64,000 nucleotides of DNA from Erwinia tracheiphila. Its GTDB lineage: Bacteria > Pseudomonadota > Gammaproteobacteria > Enterobacterales > Enterobacteriaceae. Within the stretch, counting starts at the first letter, position 1. Every line of letters starts with the position of its first letter. Below the pieces are notes generated by a model, which had not been told where the DNA came from, searched no databases, and saw nothing but the letters and a program-made list of their open reading frames with translations. Below are positions 38,568 to 52,734 of the stretch, piece after piece. The stretch spans positions 3,472,001-3,536,000 of the forward strand of contig NZ_CP089932.1 in assembly GCF_021365465.1 (NCBI RefSeq), in the 5' to 3' direction. Made by a program: the position numbers and the translations under genes.

Positions 38568-40454
38568 CTACATAAAATTGTTCTGTCGCATCTCTTTTAT
38601 CGTCTGTCCAACAACATCTTTGGCGCCACTCAGCGTCAGGTGACCATAGTCATTGGAAATGGGATGTCCATCTGATGCTAGTCCGCGACAAACATCGCCG
38701 GGGCAAATAATTGAATAGACGGAGATATAGGGTATCCGTAAATCCTGCATTGCCTGCTTCATGGTTTGATCGGTCGTCTTGATACTGCGATCGATAGAAG
38801 AGGCGACTAAATCCTTTCGCCCGTCCGTCTGGTAAGCCAACAGTTCTGGCAGTGCTTCAGAATATTCAATAGTCGGACCCATCAAGATAATGTTATCTGA
38901 GATAGTTTTGAGGTGCCTGAGAGTCGCTTTCAGCGGCGTGACATCTTCCGGCAGCCAGCGGGCAGAAATAATTATCCCATCAATTTTGTGACCTGGTATC
39001 CAGCTTTCATACAGATTATCCACCAGTTCGGTACAGGGGTTTCTAAACATCTGATGATAAAGCGGCTTACAGCCAGCCGAGGTGGCCTGAATGACATTGA
39101 CCCCTTTTCCGGCCGCGAGGCTCAGTGCCCGCCAGATATGAGCAGCATGACTGTCGCCGATTAATACGTAATTTTTTGCGATGGTCGAGGTTTTTAAACA
39201 GTACTCATGATCGAATGGCTTATCCTCCTGACTCTTACCATCCACAAAACATCGTCCAGGGCGATACTGTAACTAAATTCGGGCATGTCTTTGTACTACG
39301 AATATTTCGCCAGGGCCAGTGCCTCTGCGGAAAAATTCCCGGCGTTATTGCTCGCATGGCCTTTGTAAAGCGTACCTGCCGCCATCAGTACCAAGCCAGC
39401 CACCGACGCAGTAAAAATGCTGGTAGGGAATAATACTGCCAGCCGGTAGCGGAATGGGCTCTCAATCAGATAACGGGACGCCACGGCAAGACTGAACGTC
39501 AGGCCAATAATCACGCCTTCACGGATGCCCGGTGCAAAGTTAAAAAACATCCGGCTGTAAACAATTATCGGCCAGTGCCATAAATAAAGGCAGTATGAAA
39601 TCAAACCGGTATAGACTACCGGCTTTAGCGCCAATACGCGTGAAACTACCGCCTGTTGACCGGCCAGGATAATCAGGAAACTGCCCAGACAGGGCCAGAT
39701 TGCATTCCAGGCCGGGAAAGGTTTTGTGGTGTCCAGCCACAGAAAGCCCAGCACAATAAACGCCAGTCCGCTGAGACTCATCACATGTTTTACGCCCTGC
39801 GAAACCCTGACCATTTTCGCTTCAAGACCGCCCACGGCAACCAGCCCACCGAGCGACAGTTCCCATGCACGCGTGGGCAACATATAAAAGGTGAAGGTTG
39901 GTTTTCGGGTAGCGGCCCAGATGCTGAAAAATAGTGATATCAGGATAATCAGCAGCATCACCTGCATTGCACGCGTGCGAAAAAAACGCACAACAAAAAG
40001 CAGGATAACCGGAAATACAATATAGGACTGTTCTTCAACCGCCAGCGACCAGATATGCAACAACGGCTTCAGCTCGGCAGGTCCGGCAAAGTAACCTGTG
40101 GTTTTCCAGAAAAATATATTGGTGGAGAATAGCAGCGCGGCCAGAGCGCTATTACTGAGATCCTTGAACCGCACGGGAAGTAAGTGGTAGTAACCAAAGG
40201 CCAGCGTGGCGAACAAAACCACAAATAACGGTGGAAGGATCCGCAGGCAACGCCGCTTATAGAATTCGAGGTATGAAAACGTGTTCCGAACAGCACCAGC
40301 GTAAATAATGCCGCATATCAGATACCCCGATATGACGAAAAATATATCCACACCGGTAAATCCGCCAGGTATGCCTGAAAACCCCATGTGATAGGCTATG
40401 ACTGGCATTACAGCCAACCGCCCTTAAACCATCTACGTCCGCCCTGTATTTCAT
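38568..40454 (-). pseudogene. acyltransferase-3/SGNH O-acetyltransferase, multiply broken
   Basis: The reading starts at ATG 40452-40454 with MKYRADVDGLRAV, the classic start of OafA-type membrane acyltransferases that acetylate cell-surface sugars. One extra G near 40413 shifts the frame; the next frame (AVMPVIAYHMGF ... FFVISGYLICGII, HIWSLAVEEQSYIVFP) gives about ten membrane helices. A TAG at 39296-39298 stops it at LALAKYS. After another shift near 39255 the periplasmic SGNH domain follows (NYVLIGDSHAAHIWRAL, with Ser; SNDYGHLTLSGAKDV near the end, with His). Three lesions indicate loss of function. It sits between queE and eno, outside the conserved order, and so was probably acquired. 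Confidence 0.87.
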
Positions 40455-40606
40455 TTAAAAACAGTCCTGATTACATTTAGTCGCATAAATTTAATGTGAA
40501 TTTCTGCTACCACGAGATGAAACAGACCTTTCTGCAATCGCCAAACCAAGAATAAATCATTGTTTTAAAATAAAAAATACAAAAAAAGTGGCGTAACTTC
40601 TCAGAA

Positions 40607-40631
40607 TATTCTCACCCTAAGGGTGAGAATA
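40607..40631 (-). terminator. intrinsic terminator downstream of eno
   Basis: TATTCTCACCC pairs perfectly with GGGTGAGAATA over a 3-nt loop, 11 bp beyond the eno stop codon on the minus strand. A T-rich tract follows about 20 nt further along. The strong stem suits the end of the pyrG-eno unit. Confidence 0.7.
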
Positions 40632-40641
40632 ATGTTAAGTC

Positions 40642-41961
<1,320 letters not shown>

Positions 41962-42013
41962 CTAAACTCAGACAAACAACGCGCGGAAAGTTCGCGCGTT
42001 GTTATGAAAACAC

Positions 42014-43672
<1,659 letters not shown>

Positions 43673-43862
43673 TTAAAGACGATGGAATAACCAGGACGGG
43701 AAAACAGTATACTTGAATCGCCGCGTCGCCACAATTAATCGTTTTTAGTTATCAGCCAGCCATCGCACAGACCACTATGAGACTACGCGATGATGCAGTG
43801 CTATGGGTTGATTCAGCCCACACTTTTGTTGAATCGAGTCAGCTATTATTCCTGAAAGGACG

Positions 43863-44645
43863 TTATTCACGTGATTTGACCTGTCGCCATACCGCCTCCA
43901 TTTGCTCGAGCGAAGTATCCTGCATCGCCATTCCCTGAGCGGCAATAATTTCCTCCACCCGGCGAAAGCGCCGTTCAAATTTATCATTGGCTTTCTGCAG
44001 CGTCATTTCTGCTTTACTACCAAGATGACGGGTAAAATTAACGGCGGCAAAGAGAAAATCGCCGATTTCTTCTTCGAGTTTCTGCTGGTCTACCACGGGT
44101 TGCCGGACTTCATGCATGACCTCGTCAATTTCTTCATACACTTTATCCAGCACCGGCCCCAGTGTTTGCCAGTCGAAACCAACATTGCTGCAACGCTTCT
44201 GAATTTTGTGCGCGCGCATCAGGGCAGGTAACGTACGAGGTATGTCGCCCAGCGCAGAATGTTGTTGTTTTTCAGCACGCTCAAAAGTCTTAATCTGCTC
44301 CCAGTCGGGCAAGACCTGTTGGCTGCTGCTAATTTTTACCGCACCAAAAATATGTGGGTGGCGACGCTGCAGCTTATCGCTGATGGTGTTACAAACAGCG
44401 TCGAAGTTAAATCTTCCCTCTTCCTCGGCTATACGAGCATAAAACACAACCTGAAATAGCAGGTCGCCCAGTTCGCTTTGCATGTCGTCGATGTTTCCAC
44501 GGCTGATGGCATCAAGCAGTTCATGGGTTTCTTCAAGCGTGTAAGGGGCAATGCTGGCATAAGTCTGTTGGCGATCCCACGGACAGCCCTTATGCGGATC
44601 GCGCAGGGTTTTCATTATGCCCAGCAGGCGATCTAATCCATTCAT
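43863..44645 (-). CDS. mazG: nucleoside triphosphate pyrophosphohydrolase MazG
   Basis: The 260-residue enzyme hydrolyses NTPs and dNTPs to monophosphates. Tandem MazG domains are visible: the first with the metal-binding ExxE12-28ExxD pattern in LEETHELLDAI ... MQSELGDLLFQVVF, the second with EIDEVMHEV ... LEEEIGDFLFAAVNF. It lies downstream of relA as in E. coli, where MazG can reduce ppGpp-related effects. There is no mazEF pair between relA and mazG here. Confidence 0.94.
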   Translation of the reverse strand: MNGLDRLLGIMKTLRDPHKGCPWDRQQTYASIAPYTLEETHELLDAISRGNIDDMQSELGDLLFQVVFYARIAEEEGRFNFDAVCNTISDKLQRRHPHIFGAVKISSSQQVLPDWEQIKTFERAEKQQHSALGDIPRTLPALMRAHKIQKRCSNVGFDWQTLGPVLDKVYEEIDEVMHEVRQPVVDQQKLEEEIGDFLFAAVNFTRHLGSKAEMTLQKANDKFERRFRRVEEIIAAQGMAMQDTSLEQMEAVWRQVKSRE

Positions 44646-44846
44646 AATCAGTTCCTGAGAAATTTTGTTGCAATACCACAGATAAAATATCTGACGCGCG
44701 TGTTTTTTGGCGTTAACAGCGCCAGACTGCCAGAAGTTATGATCGCTGTTAGCTGACGAAAGAGAAGAGCGTTATCCCCGGCAGACCATTTTAGCGGCTG
44801 TTCGGGGGCAACGCTCTCAGGATGTAAAATGATCGGCAAATCAGAT
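44646..44846. other. relA-mazG gap without mazEF
   Basis: About 200 bp between relA and mazG hold no gene that I can support. In E. coli the mazEF toxin-antitoxin pair occupies this spot; it is absent here. Confidence 0.6.
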
Positions 44847-47075
44847 TCAATGCAGCCTTTTCGCATCAATGATGTCCGGCACCTGATTGAGTCTCGCCAG
44901 CACACGTCCCAGTACCTGCTGGTTGTAGATTTCAATATCCATATCAATCGTTGCCAGCTGTCTTTTGGTGTCGCTTCTGCTGGAAACGCCCAATACGTTA
45001 ACTTTTTCATTAGCAAGGATGGTGGTGATATCACGCAGCAACCCACTGCGATCGTTAGCCGTAACCCGAACCACCAACAAGTAACCGCTCGAATAGCTTT
45101 CTCCCCAAACAGCATCAACAATCCGTTCCGGCGCATGGGACATCAGTTCACTGAACTGATCGCAGTCGGCGCGGTGAATAGAAATACCGCGACCCTGCGT
45201 GATGAACCCGACAATTTCGTCACCGGGAATAGGCTGACAGCAGCGGGCGATATGGTGCATCAGATTGCCAACACCCTCAACGACCACTCTGCCGCTTTCC
45301 TTACTGCGAGGGGCAGACGACTTTTGTGTCAGCTGTCGCAATGCTTCACGATCTTCTTCCTCCGCGCTCGACTTGTTCAGCTTCGATTGTAGAAAATTGG
45401 TCATCTGATTGAGGCGAATGTCACCGCCTCCAATCGCCGCCAGTAGCTCATCAAGGGAATTGAAGTTATAACGCGGCAGAAGCAGCTTCTCCGCTTCTTT
45501 CAGGCTGATATCTAAATGATCCAACTCGCTATCGAGAATCTGCCGACCGGCAACAATATTTTTGTCACGATCCTGCTTGCGAAACCAGGCATGAATCTTC
45601 GAACGCCCGCGACTGGTGGTAATGTAGCCCAGGTTAGGATTAAGCCAGTCGCGGCTTGGATTAGGCTGCTTCTGGGTAATAATGTCGATCTGATCGCCCA
45701 TCTGTAATTGATAAGTAAAAGGCACGATACGGCCACCGATTTTAGCCCCAATACAGCGGTGGCCAATATCGCTGTGAATATGGTAGGCAAAATCAAGGGG
45801 CGTCGAGCCAGCGGGCAGATCCACCACATCACCTTTCGGGGTAAACACATAAACACGATCGTCAAACACCTGACTGCGCACTTCATCCAGCATTTCACCG
45901 GAATCGGACATCTCCTCCTGCCATGCAATAAGCTTGCGCAGCCACGCTATTCTCTCTTCATGGCCTGATGCGCCACGAGAGCTGCCCGAAGCCCCCCCTT
46001 CTTTATACTTCCAGTGCGCGGCCACACCCAGTTCAGCATTTTCATGCATCTGCCGGGTTCGAATCTGAATTTCCACCGTTTTGCCCTTAGGTCCAAGTAC
46101 AACGGTATGGATTGACTGGTAGCCATTAGGTTTGGGGTTGGCAACATAGTCGTCAAACTCGCTGGGCAGGTGGCGGTAAAGCGTGTGAACAATACCCAGC
46201 GCGCCGTAGCAATCCTGCAGACGCTCCGCCACAATTCGAACTGCCCTCACATCAAACAGTTCGTCAAAAGACAGCGACTTTTTCTGCATTTTGCGCCAGA
46301 TACTGTAGATATGTTTGGGTCGCCCGTACACTTCAGCCTTTACGCCCTGCTTTACGATCTCATCACGCAGCGACTGAACAAAAGTGTCGATGTACTGTTC
46401 ACGATCGATGCGACGCTCATGCAGCAATTTAGCAATGCGCTTATATTCATCGGGGTGCAAATAACGGAAGCAAAAATCCTCCAGCTCCCATTTCAACTGT
46501 CCAATGCCAAGACGGTTGGCAAGCGGCGCATAAATATTGGTGCACTCTTTGGCGGCCAACACCCGCTCATCTTCCGGTGCTTCTTTCACTTCACGAAGGT
46601 GGGCAATACGTTCGGCCAGTTTGATTACCACACAGCGAAAGTCTTCCACCATCGCCAACAGCATACGACGAACGTTATCAACCTGTTCAGAAGCCATTGA
46701 ATCATTGTGGGTAGCTTTTAGCTGCCGGATTGCGTCCATATCTCGCACGCCGTGGACCAGTGAGACGATAGCCTTGCCAAACGTTGCTTCCAGCACTGCT
46801 TCAGGGACCACACCAGAATCAGCCAGAGGAAACAGGAGCGCGGCACGCAAACTTTCGCTGTCCATACTCAGCATGGAGAGAATTTCCACCATCTCGACGC
46901 CACGCCATAAAAGGAGTGCGGCGTCGATGTGATGTTGCGTTGCTTCCTGACAATAACGCCAGGTTTCAGCCAGACGTTCACATGACTGCTGGTTGGAAAT
47001 CCCCAAACTGGTGATCCATTGATCAAGGGCAAACTCGCCAGCCGTATTCAAATGTGCACTTCTTACCGCAACCAT
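44847..47075 (-). CDS. relA: GTP pyrophosphokinase RelA
   Basis: The 742-residue ribosome-linked alarmone synthetase makes (p)ppGpp during amino-acid starvation. A pseudo-hydrolase domain comes first, then the synthetase with EVYGRPKHIYSIWRKMQKK and the NPKPNGYQSIHT motif, the TGS domain (VYVFTPKGDVVDLPAGSTPLDFAY, in part), a zinc-finger region with HHIARCCQPIPGDEI and a C-terminal ACT domain. The ATG at 47073-47075 (MVAVRSAHLN) matches E. coli; upstream frame extension runs into rlmD. It follows the broken rlmD by 13 bp. IS4 inside rlmD may change its transcription. Confidence 0.96.
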   Translation of the reverse strand: MVAVRSAHLNTAGEFALDQWITSLGISNQQSCERLAETWRYCQEATQHHIDAALLLWRGVEMVEILSMLSMDSESLRAALLFPLADSGVVPEAVLEATFGKAIVSLVHGVRDMDAIRQLKATHNDSMASEQVDNVRRMLLAMVEDFRCVVIKLAERIAHLREVKEAPEDERVLAAKECTNIYAPLANRLGIGQLKWELEDFCFRYLHPDEYKRIAKLLHERRIDREQYIDTFVQSLRDEIVKQGVKAEVYGRPKHIYSIWRKMQKKSLSFDELFDVRAVRIVAERLQDCYGALGIVHTLYRHLPSEFDDYVANPKPNGYQSIHTVVLGPKGKTVEIQIRTRQMHENAELGVAAHWKYKEGGASGSSRGASGHEERIAWLRKLIAWQEEMSDSGEMLDEVRSQVFDDRVYVFTPKGDVVDLPAGSTPLDFAYHIHSDIGHRCIGAKIGGRIVPFTYQLQMGDQIDIITQKQPNPSRDWLNPNLGYITTSRGRSKIHAWFRKQDRDKNIVAGRQILDSELDHLDISLKEAEKLLLPRYNFNSLDELLAAIGGGDIRLNQMTNFLQSKLNKSSAEEEDREALRQLTQKSSAPRSKESGRVVVEGVGNLMHHIARCCQPIPGDEIVGFITQGRGISIHRADCDQFSELMSHAPERIVDAVWGESYSSGYLLVVRVTANDRSGLLRDITTILANEKVNVLGVSSRSDTKRQLATIDMDIEIYNQQVLGRVLARLNQVPDIIDAKRLH

Positions 47076-47088
47076 AACCTCTCCTGGC

Positions 47089-48075
47089 TTACTCCCCTGT
47101 GGGAGCCTGTTTTCGGCTAAATAGCACCATGGACTCCACGTGCCCGGTATGCGGAAACATATCAAACAACGAAACCCTTTCCAATTCATATCCTGATGCC
47201 AAAAGAGTTTGGCTATCCCGGGTAAGTGTAGTCGGATTACAGGAAACGTAGACCACCTTTTGCGGGGCAAGTTTAATGATATGTGACATCCCCGCTGCCG
47301 CCCCAGCACGGGGCGGATCCAGTAACACTTTATTGAATCCTTTTGCAGCCCACGGCTGCTTCACTACATCCTCGTCCAGATTATGCTGAAAAAAATCAAC
47401 ATTATTCAGATTATTCTTTTCAGCATTGCGAACAGCCTGCCCCACTAATGTAGCAACGCCTTCTACGCCCGTAACATTCTTAACCTGTTTTCCGGCAGGC
47501 AACGTAAAGTTCCCCATGCCGCAAAACAGATCTAATAGCCAATCCTCTGGTTGAATATCGAGCCATACCAGCGCCTGATTCACCATTTTTTCATTAAGCT
47601 CGCCGTTAACCTGGATAAAGTCGCGCGGGCTGAATGTCAGCGTCAGATCGTTTATTCGATAAAAAGGGAAGCTCGCCATTGACCTGCAATAGTGCATCGC
47701 TGTCGGGTGCCAGAAACAGGGCAACATGATTATTATGCGAAAACTGTTCCAGTTTTTCTTTATCCGCCCTGCTCAGGGCATCAAGATGGCGCAGAACCAG
47801 CAATGGACCATTATCTGCCAGCACCAGTTCGACATGGCCCAGACGCCTGGCTACCTGCAAACTGTTTAACAATTGGTGCAGATGCGGGATTAAGGCATTA
47901 AGCTCAGGTTTCAAAACGGGACACTGCATAACAGTGACCAGCTCACCTGATGAAGCCACCTGACGAAATCCCATTTGCACTGTCTGGCTACGTTTATCAA
48001 AGTACAAGCTCAATCGCGCCCGTCGCCGATAGCCGTACGGCTCCCCCGCAATAATATTGTCTATTACCACCGGGA
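47089..48075 (-). pseudogene. rlmD: 23S rRNA (m5U1939) methyltransferase, 3' part after IS4 and frameshift
   Basis: This is the larger half of rlmD, whose product methylates U1939 of 23S rRNA with SAM. The part after the IS begins VVIDNIIAGEPYGYRRRARLS. Near 47662 a run of five T (one too many) shifts the frame: GELPF is followed in the correct reading by [20 protein letters not shown] in another frame. The catalytic half then runs through [13 protein letters not shown] (SAM site), [11 protein letters not shown] and the nucleophile Cys in [13 protein letters not shown] to the C-terminus. The gene is thus broken twice. The 5' part is at 49492-49853. Confidence 0.92.
48066..48075. repeat. target-site duplication of IS4 copy 2 (left)
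   Basis: The 10-bp sequence ACCACCGGGA precedes the element and is repeated exactly at 49492-49501 after it, within rlmD. Confidence 0.9.
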
Positions 48076-49491
48076 TAATGCTGGTCACTTAAGGTGACCA
48101 GCAACCTTTTTATCCGGATATTTCCTGCTCTTTACCCTCAACTCTCTCGGGTAACTTCGCTCTCTTCTACCCGGTAACACAAGCCATTTCGCCTGTTCAT
48201 ACAGGGTTCTCAGTTCTCCCGGCATTTTTCCCGGCGAAGCCCAGGGCAGGGTTATCAGCATCCGGATTATTTCGCTTATCGCTCCACTGAAGCTCAGCTG
48301 GTAAGGCAGGTAATCTCCTTTCAGATGGAACGCCATCTGCACCATCTGATATCGCACCAGGTTATAAGCCAGCAGTACCCCCCATAGCTCCTGTCTCACC
48401 AGCTCCGGCAGGCGACTGCGTAATGTCCACCGGCTGTCCAGCATACCCTGCTTTGCTTCCCGGTAGCCCAGTTCTGTTTCCCAGCGGTGGCGATATAGCT
48501 CGCTGATATCTTTACCCGGATAGCGATTCGGGTCTGTCAGTGACGTCAGCACCTGCCTCTCTTTACCGTCTACCCTGCGGGTCAGCAGTCTTGCCACCAT
48601 TTCTTCCGGGACCCCTGGCCATTGCTTCCTGGCTCGTGGACTGGTTTTCAGGCATATCAGTTCATCTCCACGCCCCAAACGGCGAACCACCTGATACTGT
48701 ACGTGTTTTTTCAACGGCAACAACCAGTGACGGTGTTCTCCTGCTGTCTGCCAGTGATGAAGCAGACCCATCGAATAAAATCCCTTATCGAACAGGGTGG
48801 TACTGTTATTCGGGGTTTTCTCCGTCAGGTGCTCAGCCAGCCGCATTTCACTGACTTTTTCACTGTCGAATGCACTGGCGGCGATCAGATGGCTGCTCAG
48901 CTCCATCAGACAAACCATTCGCACCTGAGGATAGCCGCCTTCGCCGTACTGGCTGCTGTGTTTACTGAAGACGGCTCTGTTTTCCGGCGTATCGGCGGTA
49001 CGCCAGACCACGCCGTCGACAGCAAACAGATTCAGACCGTGCCATTTTGGATGTGCAGCCTGCTGATTCCAGTGCTGCTGTGTGATATCAAAAAGCTCCC
49101 GCACTGCATTTTCACCCAGAGTCTTACGGCGCTGAATGACAGCGCTGCGTGCGGTAAAAGGAGCTCCGGTCCGGTCAGTAATATCCATCAGATTGACGAT
49201 TTCGGTCATCGGATGATCGCAAAAAATGGACATCCCAACGACAAGCCAAATCATGGATTCGAGGGAAAGTTTACGTTTACGCAAAGTAACGGTATCGGTC
49301 AGGGTGAGCGCCTGCTGAATAAGCTCGGGAGGAATAAGGTCCGCGAGACTACGGGCGCGCTCAGGAGTGGCGGCATTGATGATGCCGAGGGCCTGGGAAA
49401 GTTCCATTTAAAAAGGGTTCCATGATGAACATAGAACCCTTTTTACCGCATAAACCGGATCGGTCAACCGATCCTTAAATGATCGGCATTA
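48076..49491 (-). mobile_element. IS4-family insertion sequence, copy 2 (1416 bp)
   Basis: Same length, terminal repeats and gene as copy 1 at 5818-7233, but inverted. A 10-bp duplication flanks it, so the insertion into rlmD is a clean transposition event and not a product of inversion between the two copies. Its own anti-readthrough hairpin faces barA. Confidence 0.93.
48085..49407 (-). CDS. IS4-family DDE transposase
   Basis: The 440-residue protein is nearly identical to the copy 1 transposase, with the same [16 protein letters not shown] and Y-(2)-R-(3)-E-(6)-K motif ([17 protein letters not shown]). Three substitutions were noticed: CDHPM for CDRPM, NNSTTL for NNSITL and RWETEL for RWEIEL; none hits a catalytic residue. 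It appears functional. Confidence 0.93.
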   Translation of the reverse strand: MELSQALGIINAATPERARSLADLIPPELIQQALTLTDTVTLRKRKLSLESMIWLVVGMSIFCDHPMTEIVNLMDITDRTGAPFTARSAVIQRRKTLGENAVRELFDITQQHWNQQAAHPKWHGLNLFAVDGVVWRTADTPENRAVFSKHSSQYGEGGYPQVRMVCLMELSSHLIAASAFDSEKVSEMRLAEHLTEKTPNNSTTLFDKGFYSMGLLHHWQTAGEHRHWLLPLKKHVQYQVVRRLGRGDELICLKTSPRARKQWPGVPEEMVARLLTRRVDGKERQVLTSLTDPNRYPGKDISELYRHRWETELGYREAKQGMLDSRWTLRSRLPELVRQELWGVLLAYNLVRYQMVQMAFHLKGDYLPYQLSFSGAISEIIRMLITLPWASPGKMPGELRTLYEQAKWLVLPGRRERSYPRELRVKSRKYPDKKVAGHLK

Positions 49492-49853
49492 ACCACCGGG
49501 ACACCGTTTTTCTGACTCAGCATGCGCGAAAGGGCGTTAGCTTTGCTCTGCTGCTGCAAGGTGGATGATGCATGCTGGATCTGACAGCCACCACAGCGGC
49601 CAAAATACGGACAGCGTGGTGCCACGCGTTCAGAGCTGGCAGAAAGAATTCGGGTTGTTTTGCCCCGCGCCCATGAACTTTTTTCCTGGACGATCTCCAC
49701 CTCGACGCACTCGCCCGGCAATGCCCCACTAATGAACAGTGCTTTACCGTTTATTCGTCCCACTCCCTGCCCCAGTCCATCCAGTTCATCAATCATCACT
49801 CTTATGATCTGGCGGGTCGTCACGCACCGTTTTGCAGAGTAGAATTGCGCCAT
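49492..49853 (-). pseudogene. rlmD: 23S rRNA (m5U1939) methyltransferase, 5' part before IS4
   Basis: From ATG 49851-49853 (MAQFYSAKR, the usual RlmD start) the frame encodes a TRAM domain ([25 protein letters not shown], in part) and the [4Fe-4S] cysteines [18 protein letters not shown], then is cut after GVPVV by the IS4 copy. The 3' part resumes at 48075. Divergent barA starts 113 bp away. Confidence 0.92.
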
Positions 49854-49965
49854 TATTCAGTTTCATCCGTAACATAGTTAGCGAAAAAGCGTGCGTAGCC
49901 TACACCAGGGATTAAGAAAATACGACCCGCGTAGCCCGCTCACACCACCGTGCTACAGGATAATT

Positions 49966-52692
49966 ATGACTAAATACAGCCTGCGGGCGCGCATGATAAT
50001 TTTGATTCTGGCCCCCACGTTGATGATCGGGCTTTTATTAAGCACTTTTTTTATCGTACATCGCTATAACGAGCTGCAACATCAGCTTATGAATGCGGGG
50101 GCAAATATTATTGAACCCCTGGCTACCGCCAGTGAATATGGCATAACCTTCCAAAGCAAAACATCGGTACGCCAGCTGGTCAACCTGCTGCACCGTCGTC
50201 ACTCGAATATCGTCCGTGTTCTTGCCGTGTTCGACACGAAAGATCAGCTTTTTGTCACCTCTAATTACCATCTTAATATTGAAAAACTGCGAATGCCGGA
50301 GAGCGCCCGATTTATTTCTGGCATTAGTACTCAACGCCTGGGAAACGCGATAATTTTACGCACGCCAATACGGTCAGAAAGCTACTATCCAGATGAGGCG
50401 GCCAATGAAAATGCCAAGCCCAGCGGCAATCCGCTGGGCTACGTTGCCATTGAACTGGATTTACAGTCGATCAGATTACAGCAATATAAGGAAGTTTTTC
50501 TCTCAACCCTGCTGCTGTTGCTCTGCCTGTGTCTGGCGATGCTGTTCGCCTATCGTTTGATGCGCGACGTCACCGGGCCTATTCGAAATATGGTCAATAC
50601 GGTTGATCGCATTCGTCGTGGGCAGCTTGATAGCAGAGTGTCCGGACATATGTTAGGTGAGTTGGACATGTTGAAAAACGGCATTAACTCCATGGCTATG
50701 TCGCTGACCGCTTATCATGAAGAAATGCTGCAAAATATCGATCAGGCCACCTCGGATTTGCGAGAAACTCTTGAACAGATGGAGATCCAGAATGTGGAGC
50801 TGGATCTGGCCAAGAAGCATGCTCAGGAAGCCGCACGGATCAAATCAGAATTCCTTGCCAATATGTCCCATGAGCTGCGCACCCCTCTTAATGGCGTTAT
50901 TGGCTTTACCCGTCAGACGCTCAAGACCTCTCTCAATTCGACCCAACGCGATTATCTGCACACCATTGAGCGCTCGGCAAATAATCTGTTGAGCATTATT
51001 AATGACGTTATGGATTTCTCAAAGCTTGAAGTCGGCAAACTGGTGCTGGAAACGATTCCCTTCCCGCTGCGTGCCACGCTCGACGAAGTCGTGGTTTTAC
51101 TGGCGCAATCTGCTCATGAGAAAGGGCTGGAACTGACACTGAATATTCAGCATGACGTGCCGGACAATGCCATCGGCGATCCGCTCCGACTGCAACAGAT
51201 CATCGTTAACCTGCTGGGTAACGCCATCAAATTTACTGAGTACGGACATATTAATATCCGTGTGGAAAAACGCGCGTTGATCAACAACCGCATCGAGCTG
51301 GAGGTGCAGATCCACGACACGGGCATCGGTATTTCAGAGAAACAGCAGTCGCAGTTGTTTCAGGCGTTTCGTCAGGCCGATGCCAGTATTTCCCGACGCC
51401 ATGGAGGTACAGGCCTGGGCCTGGTGATTACCCAAAAGCTGGTGCATGAAATGGGTGGAGAAGTATCGTTCCATAGCCGATTGAATCAGGGATCAACCTT
51501 CTGGTTTCATATCAATCTTGCACTGAATCCGAATGCCGCCAGCGATCTGCGCATTGCTGACTGTCTGCAAAACAGGAGCCTTGCCTACATTGAAGCGAAT
51601 CCAGCCGCCGCTCAATCAACGCAGGATTTGCTGGCTGCTACCAAAATGACCGTCAGTTACAGTCCCAACCTGGAGGAGCTTCCTCCCGGGCACTATGACG
51701 TTTTGCTTATCGGGCTGCCAGTGACAAAAGAACAGGGCGGCAAAATAGCCAACCACGAACTGCTACCCATTTTACAACGTGCTGACAACGTGATCATGGC
51801 ACTGCCCTGCCAGATGCAAACCTATGCAGAAGATCTCAAAGCGCGAGGGGTAAGTGCCTGTTTAATTAAGCCTGTGTCTCTTACGCGTCTGTTGCCCGTG
51901 CTGTTCGATTATCACATGCAGGATTCCGGTCTTCGGACAGAGAAACGTCGTCTGCCGCTGACGGTCATGGCCGTTGATGATAACCCTGCCAATCTGAAAT
52001 TGATCGGTGCGCTGCTGGAAGAACAGGTAGAGCATATTGTCCTCTGTGGCAATGGTTTTACCGCCATCGAAGAAGCACAAAAACAGGCACTCGACATAAT
52101 TTTGATGGATATCCAGATGCCAGAAATAGACGGTCTGCGCACCAGTGAGTTAATTCGTCAACTGCCACAGCATTTAACAACGCCCATTGTCGCCGTCACC
52201 GCCCATGCGCTCAATGGCGAGCAGGAACAGTTGTTTAAAGCAGGCATGGTTGAGTACCTAGCGAAACCCATTGATGAAGGCAAACTTAGCCAGTTGTTGG
52301 CTCGTTACTCGCCTGCACCTGTAGTGATGACGCTGCCGGATACGACCGGCTCGCTTGACTGGCAGCTGGCACTTCGCCAGGCAGCCAATAAGCCGGATTT
52401 GGCCCTGGATTTATTACAGATGCTGGTTGATTTCCTGCCGGATGTACAAAGTCTGGTTAACCGTTATATGCAGGAAAACAATCCACAGGCGCTGCGCGAT
52501 ATTATCCACAAGCTCCATGGTAGCGCCAGTTACAGCGGTGTTCCCCGACTGAAAAAACTGTGCCAACAGATTGAGCAAAATCTGCGGTTAAATAATGATA
52601 TTGCAGCCGTTGAACCAGAATTGTACGAACTGCTGGATGAGACTGAGAATGTCACAACCTTAGCCAGAAAGAGGCTGGGACTGAGTGATTGA
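49966..52692 (+). CDS. barA: hybrid sensor histidine kinase BarA
   Basis: The 908-residue membrane kinase phosphorylates UvrY and so controls the Csr small RNAs. An N-terminal helix ([20 protein letters not shown]), a periplasmic domain, a second helix ([20 protein letters not shown]) and a HAMP linker lead to the HisKA domain with His302 in [12 protein letters not shown]. The ATPase domain has [19 protein letters not shown] and GGTGLGL. The receiver domain has its Asp at about 715 in [12 protein letters not shown], and the Hpt domain His at about 848 in [10 protein letters not shown]. The ATG at 49966 has AGGAT upstream and fits E. coli BarA; an upstream in-frame start would add 25 residues. 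All phosphorelay residues are intact. Confidence 0.96.
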   Translation: MTKYSLRARMIILILAPTLMIGLLLSTFFIVHRYNELQHQLMNAGANIIEPLATASEYGITFQSKTSVRQLVNLLHRRHSNIVRVLAVFDTKDQLFVTSNYHLNIEKLRMPESARFISGISTQRLGNAIILRTPIRSESYYPDEAANENAKPSGNPLGYVAIELDLQSIRLQQYKEVFLSTLLLLLCLCLAMLFAYRLMRDVTGPIRNMVNTVDRIRRGQLDSRVSGHMLGELDMLKNGINSMAMSLTAYHEEMLQNIDQATSDLRETLEQMEIQNVELDLAKKHAQEAARIKSEFLANMSHELRTPLNGVIGFTRQTLKTSLNSTQRDYLHTIERSANNLLSIINDVMDFSKLEVGKLVLETIPFPLRATLDEVVVLLAQSAHEKGLELTLNIQHDVPDNAIGDPLRLQQIIVNLLGNAIKFTEYGHINIRVEKRALINNRIELEVQIHDTGIGISEKQQSQLFQAFRQADASISRRHGGTGLGLVITQKLVHEMGGEVSFHSRLNQGSTFWFHINLALNPNAASDLRIADCLQNRSLAYIEANPAAAQSTQDLLAATKMTVSYSPNLEELPPGHYDVLLIGLPVTKEQGGKIANHELLPILQRADNVIMALPCQMQTYAEDLKARGVSACLIKPVSLTRLLPVLFDYHMQDSGLRTEKRRLPLTVMAVDDNPANLKLIGALLEEQVEHIVLCGNGFTAIEEAQKQALDIILMDIQMPEIDGLRTSELIRQLPQHLTTPIVAVTAHALNGEQEQLFKAGMVEYLAKPIDEGKLSQLLARYSPAPVVMTLPDTTGSLDWQLALRQAANKPDLALDLLQMLVDFLPDVQSLVNRYMQENNPQALRDIIHKLHGSASYSGVPRLKKLCQQIEQNLRLNNDIAAVEPELYELLDETENVTTLARKRLGLSD

Positions 52693-52704
52693 GTCATTTC
52701 CAAA

Positions 52705-52722
52705 GGCGGCATCAGTGCCGCC
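52705..52722. terminator. hairpin between convergent barA and glxK
   Basis: GGCGGCA pairs with TGCCGCC (7 bp) around TCAG, 12 bp after the barA stop and 12 bp after the glxK stop on the other strand. It may end transcription from both sides, although T-runs are missing. Confidence 0.55.
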
Positions 52723-52734
52723 CCGTTGGTCAAC

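Noticed and set aside
44648..45136. 162-codon frame overlapping the end of relA
   Set aside because: It mostly overlaps relA in another frame and has no recognisable domain; I searched this gap for mazEF and found none.
48622..49425. Long open frame of 267 codons on the plus strand inside IS4 copy 2 (also on the minus strand of copy 1)
   Set aside because: It is the antisense shadow of the transposase gene, with no recognised product.
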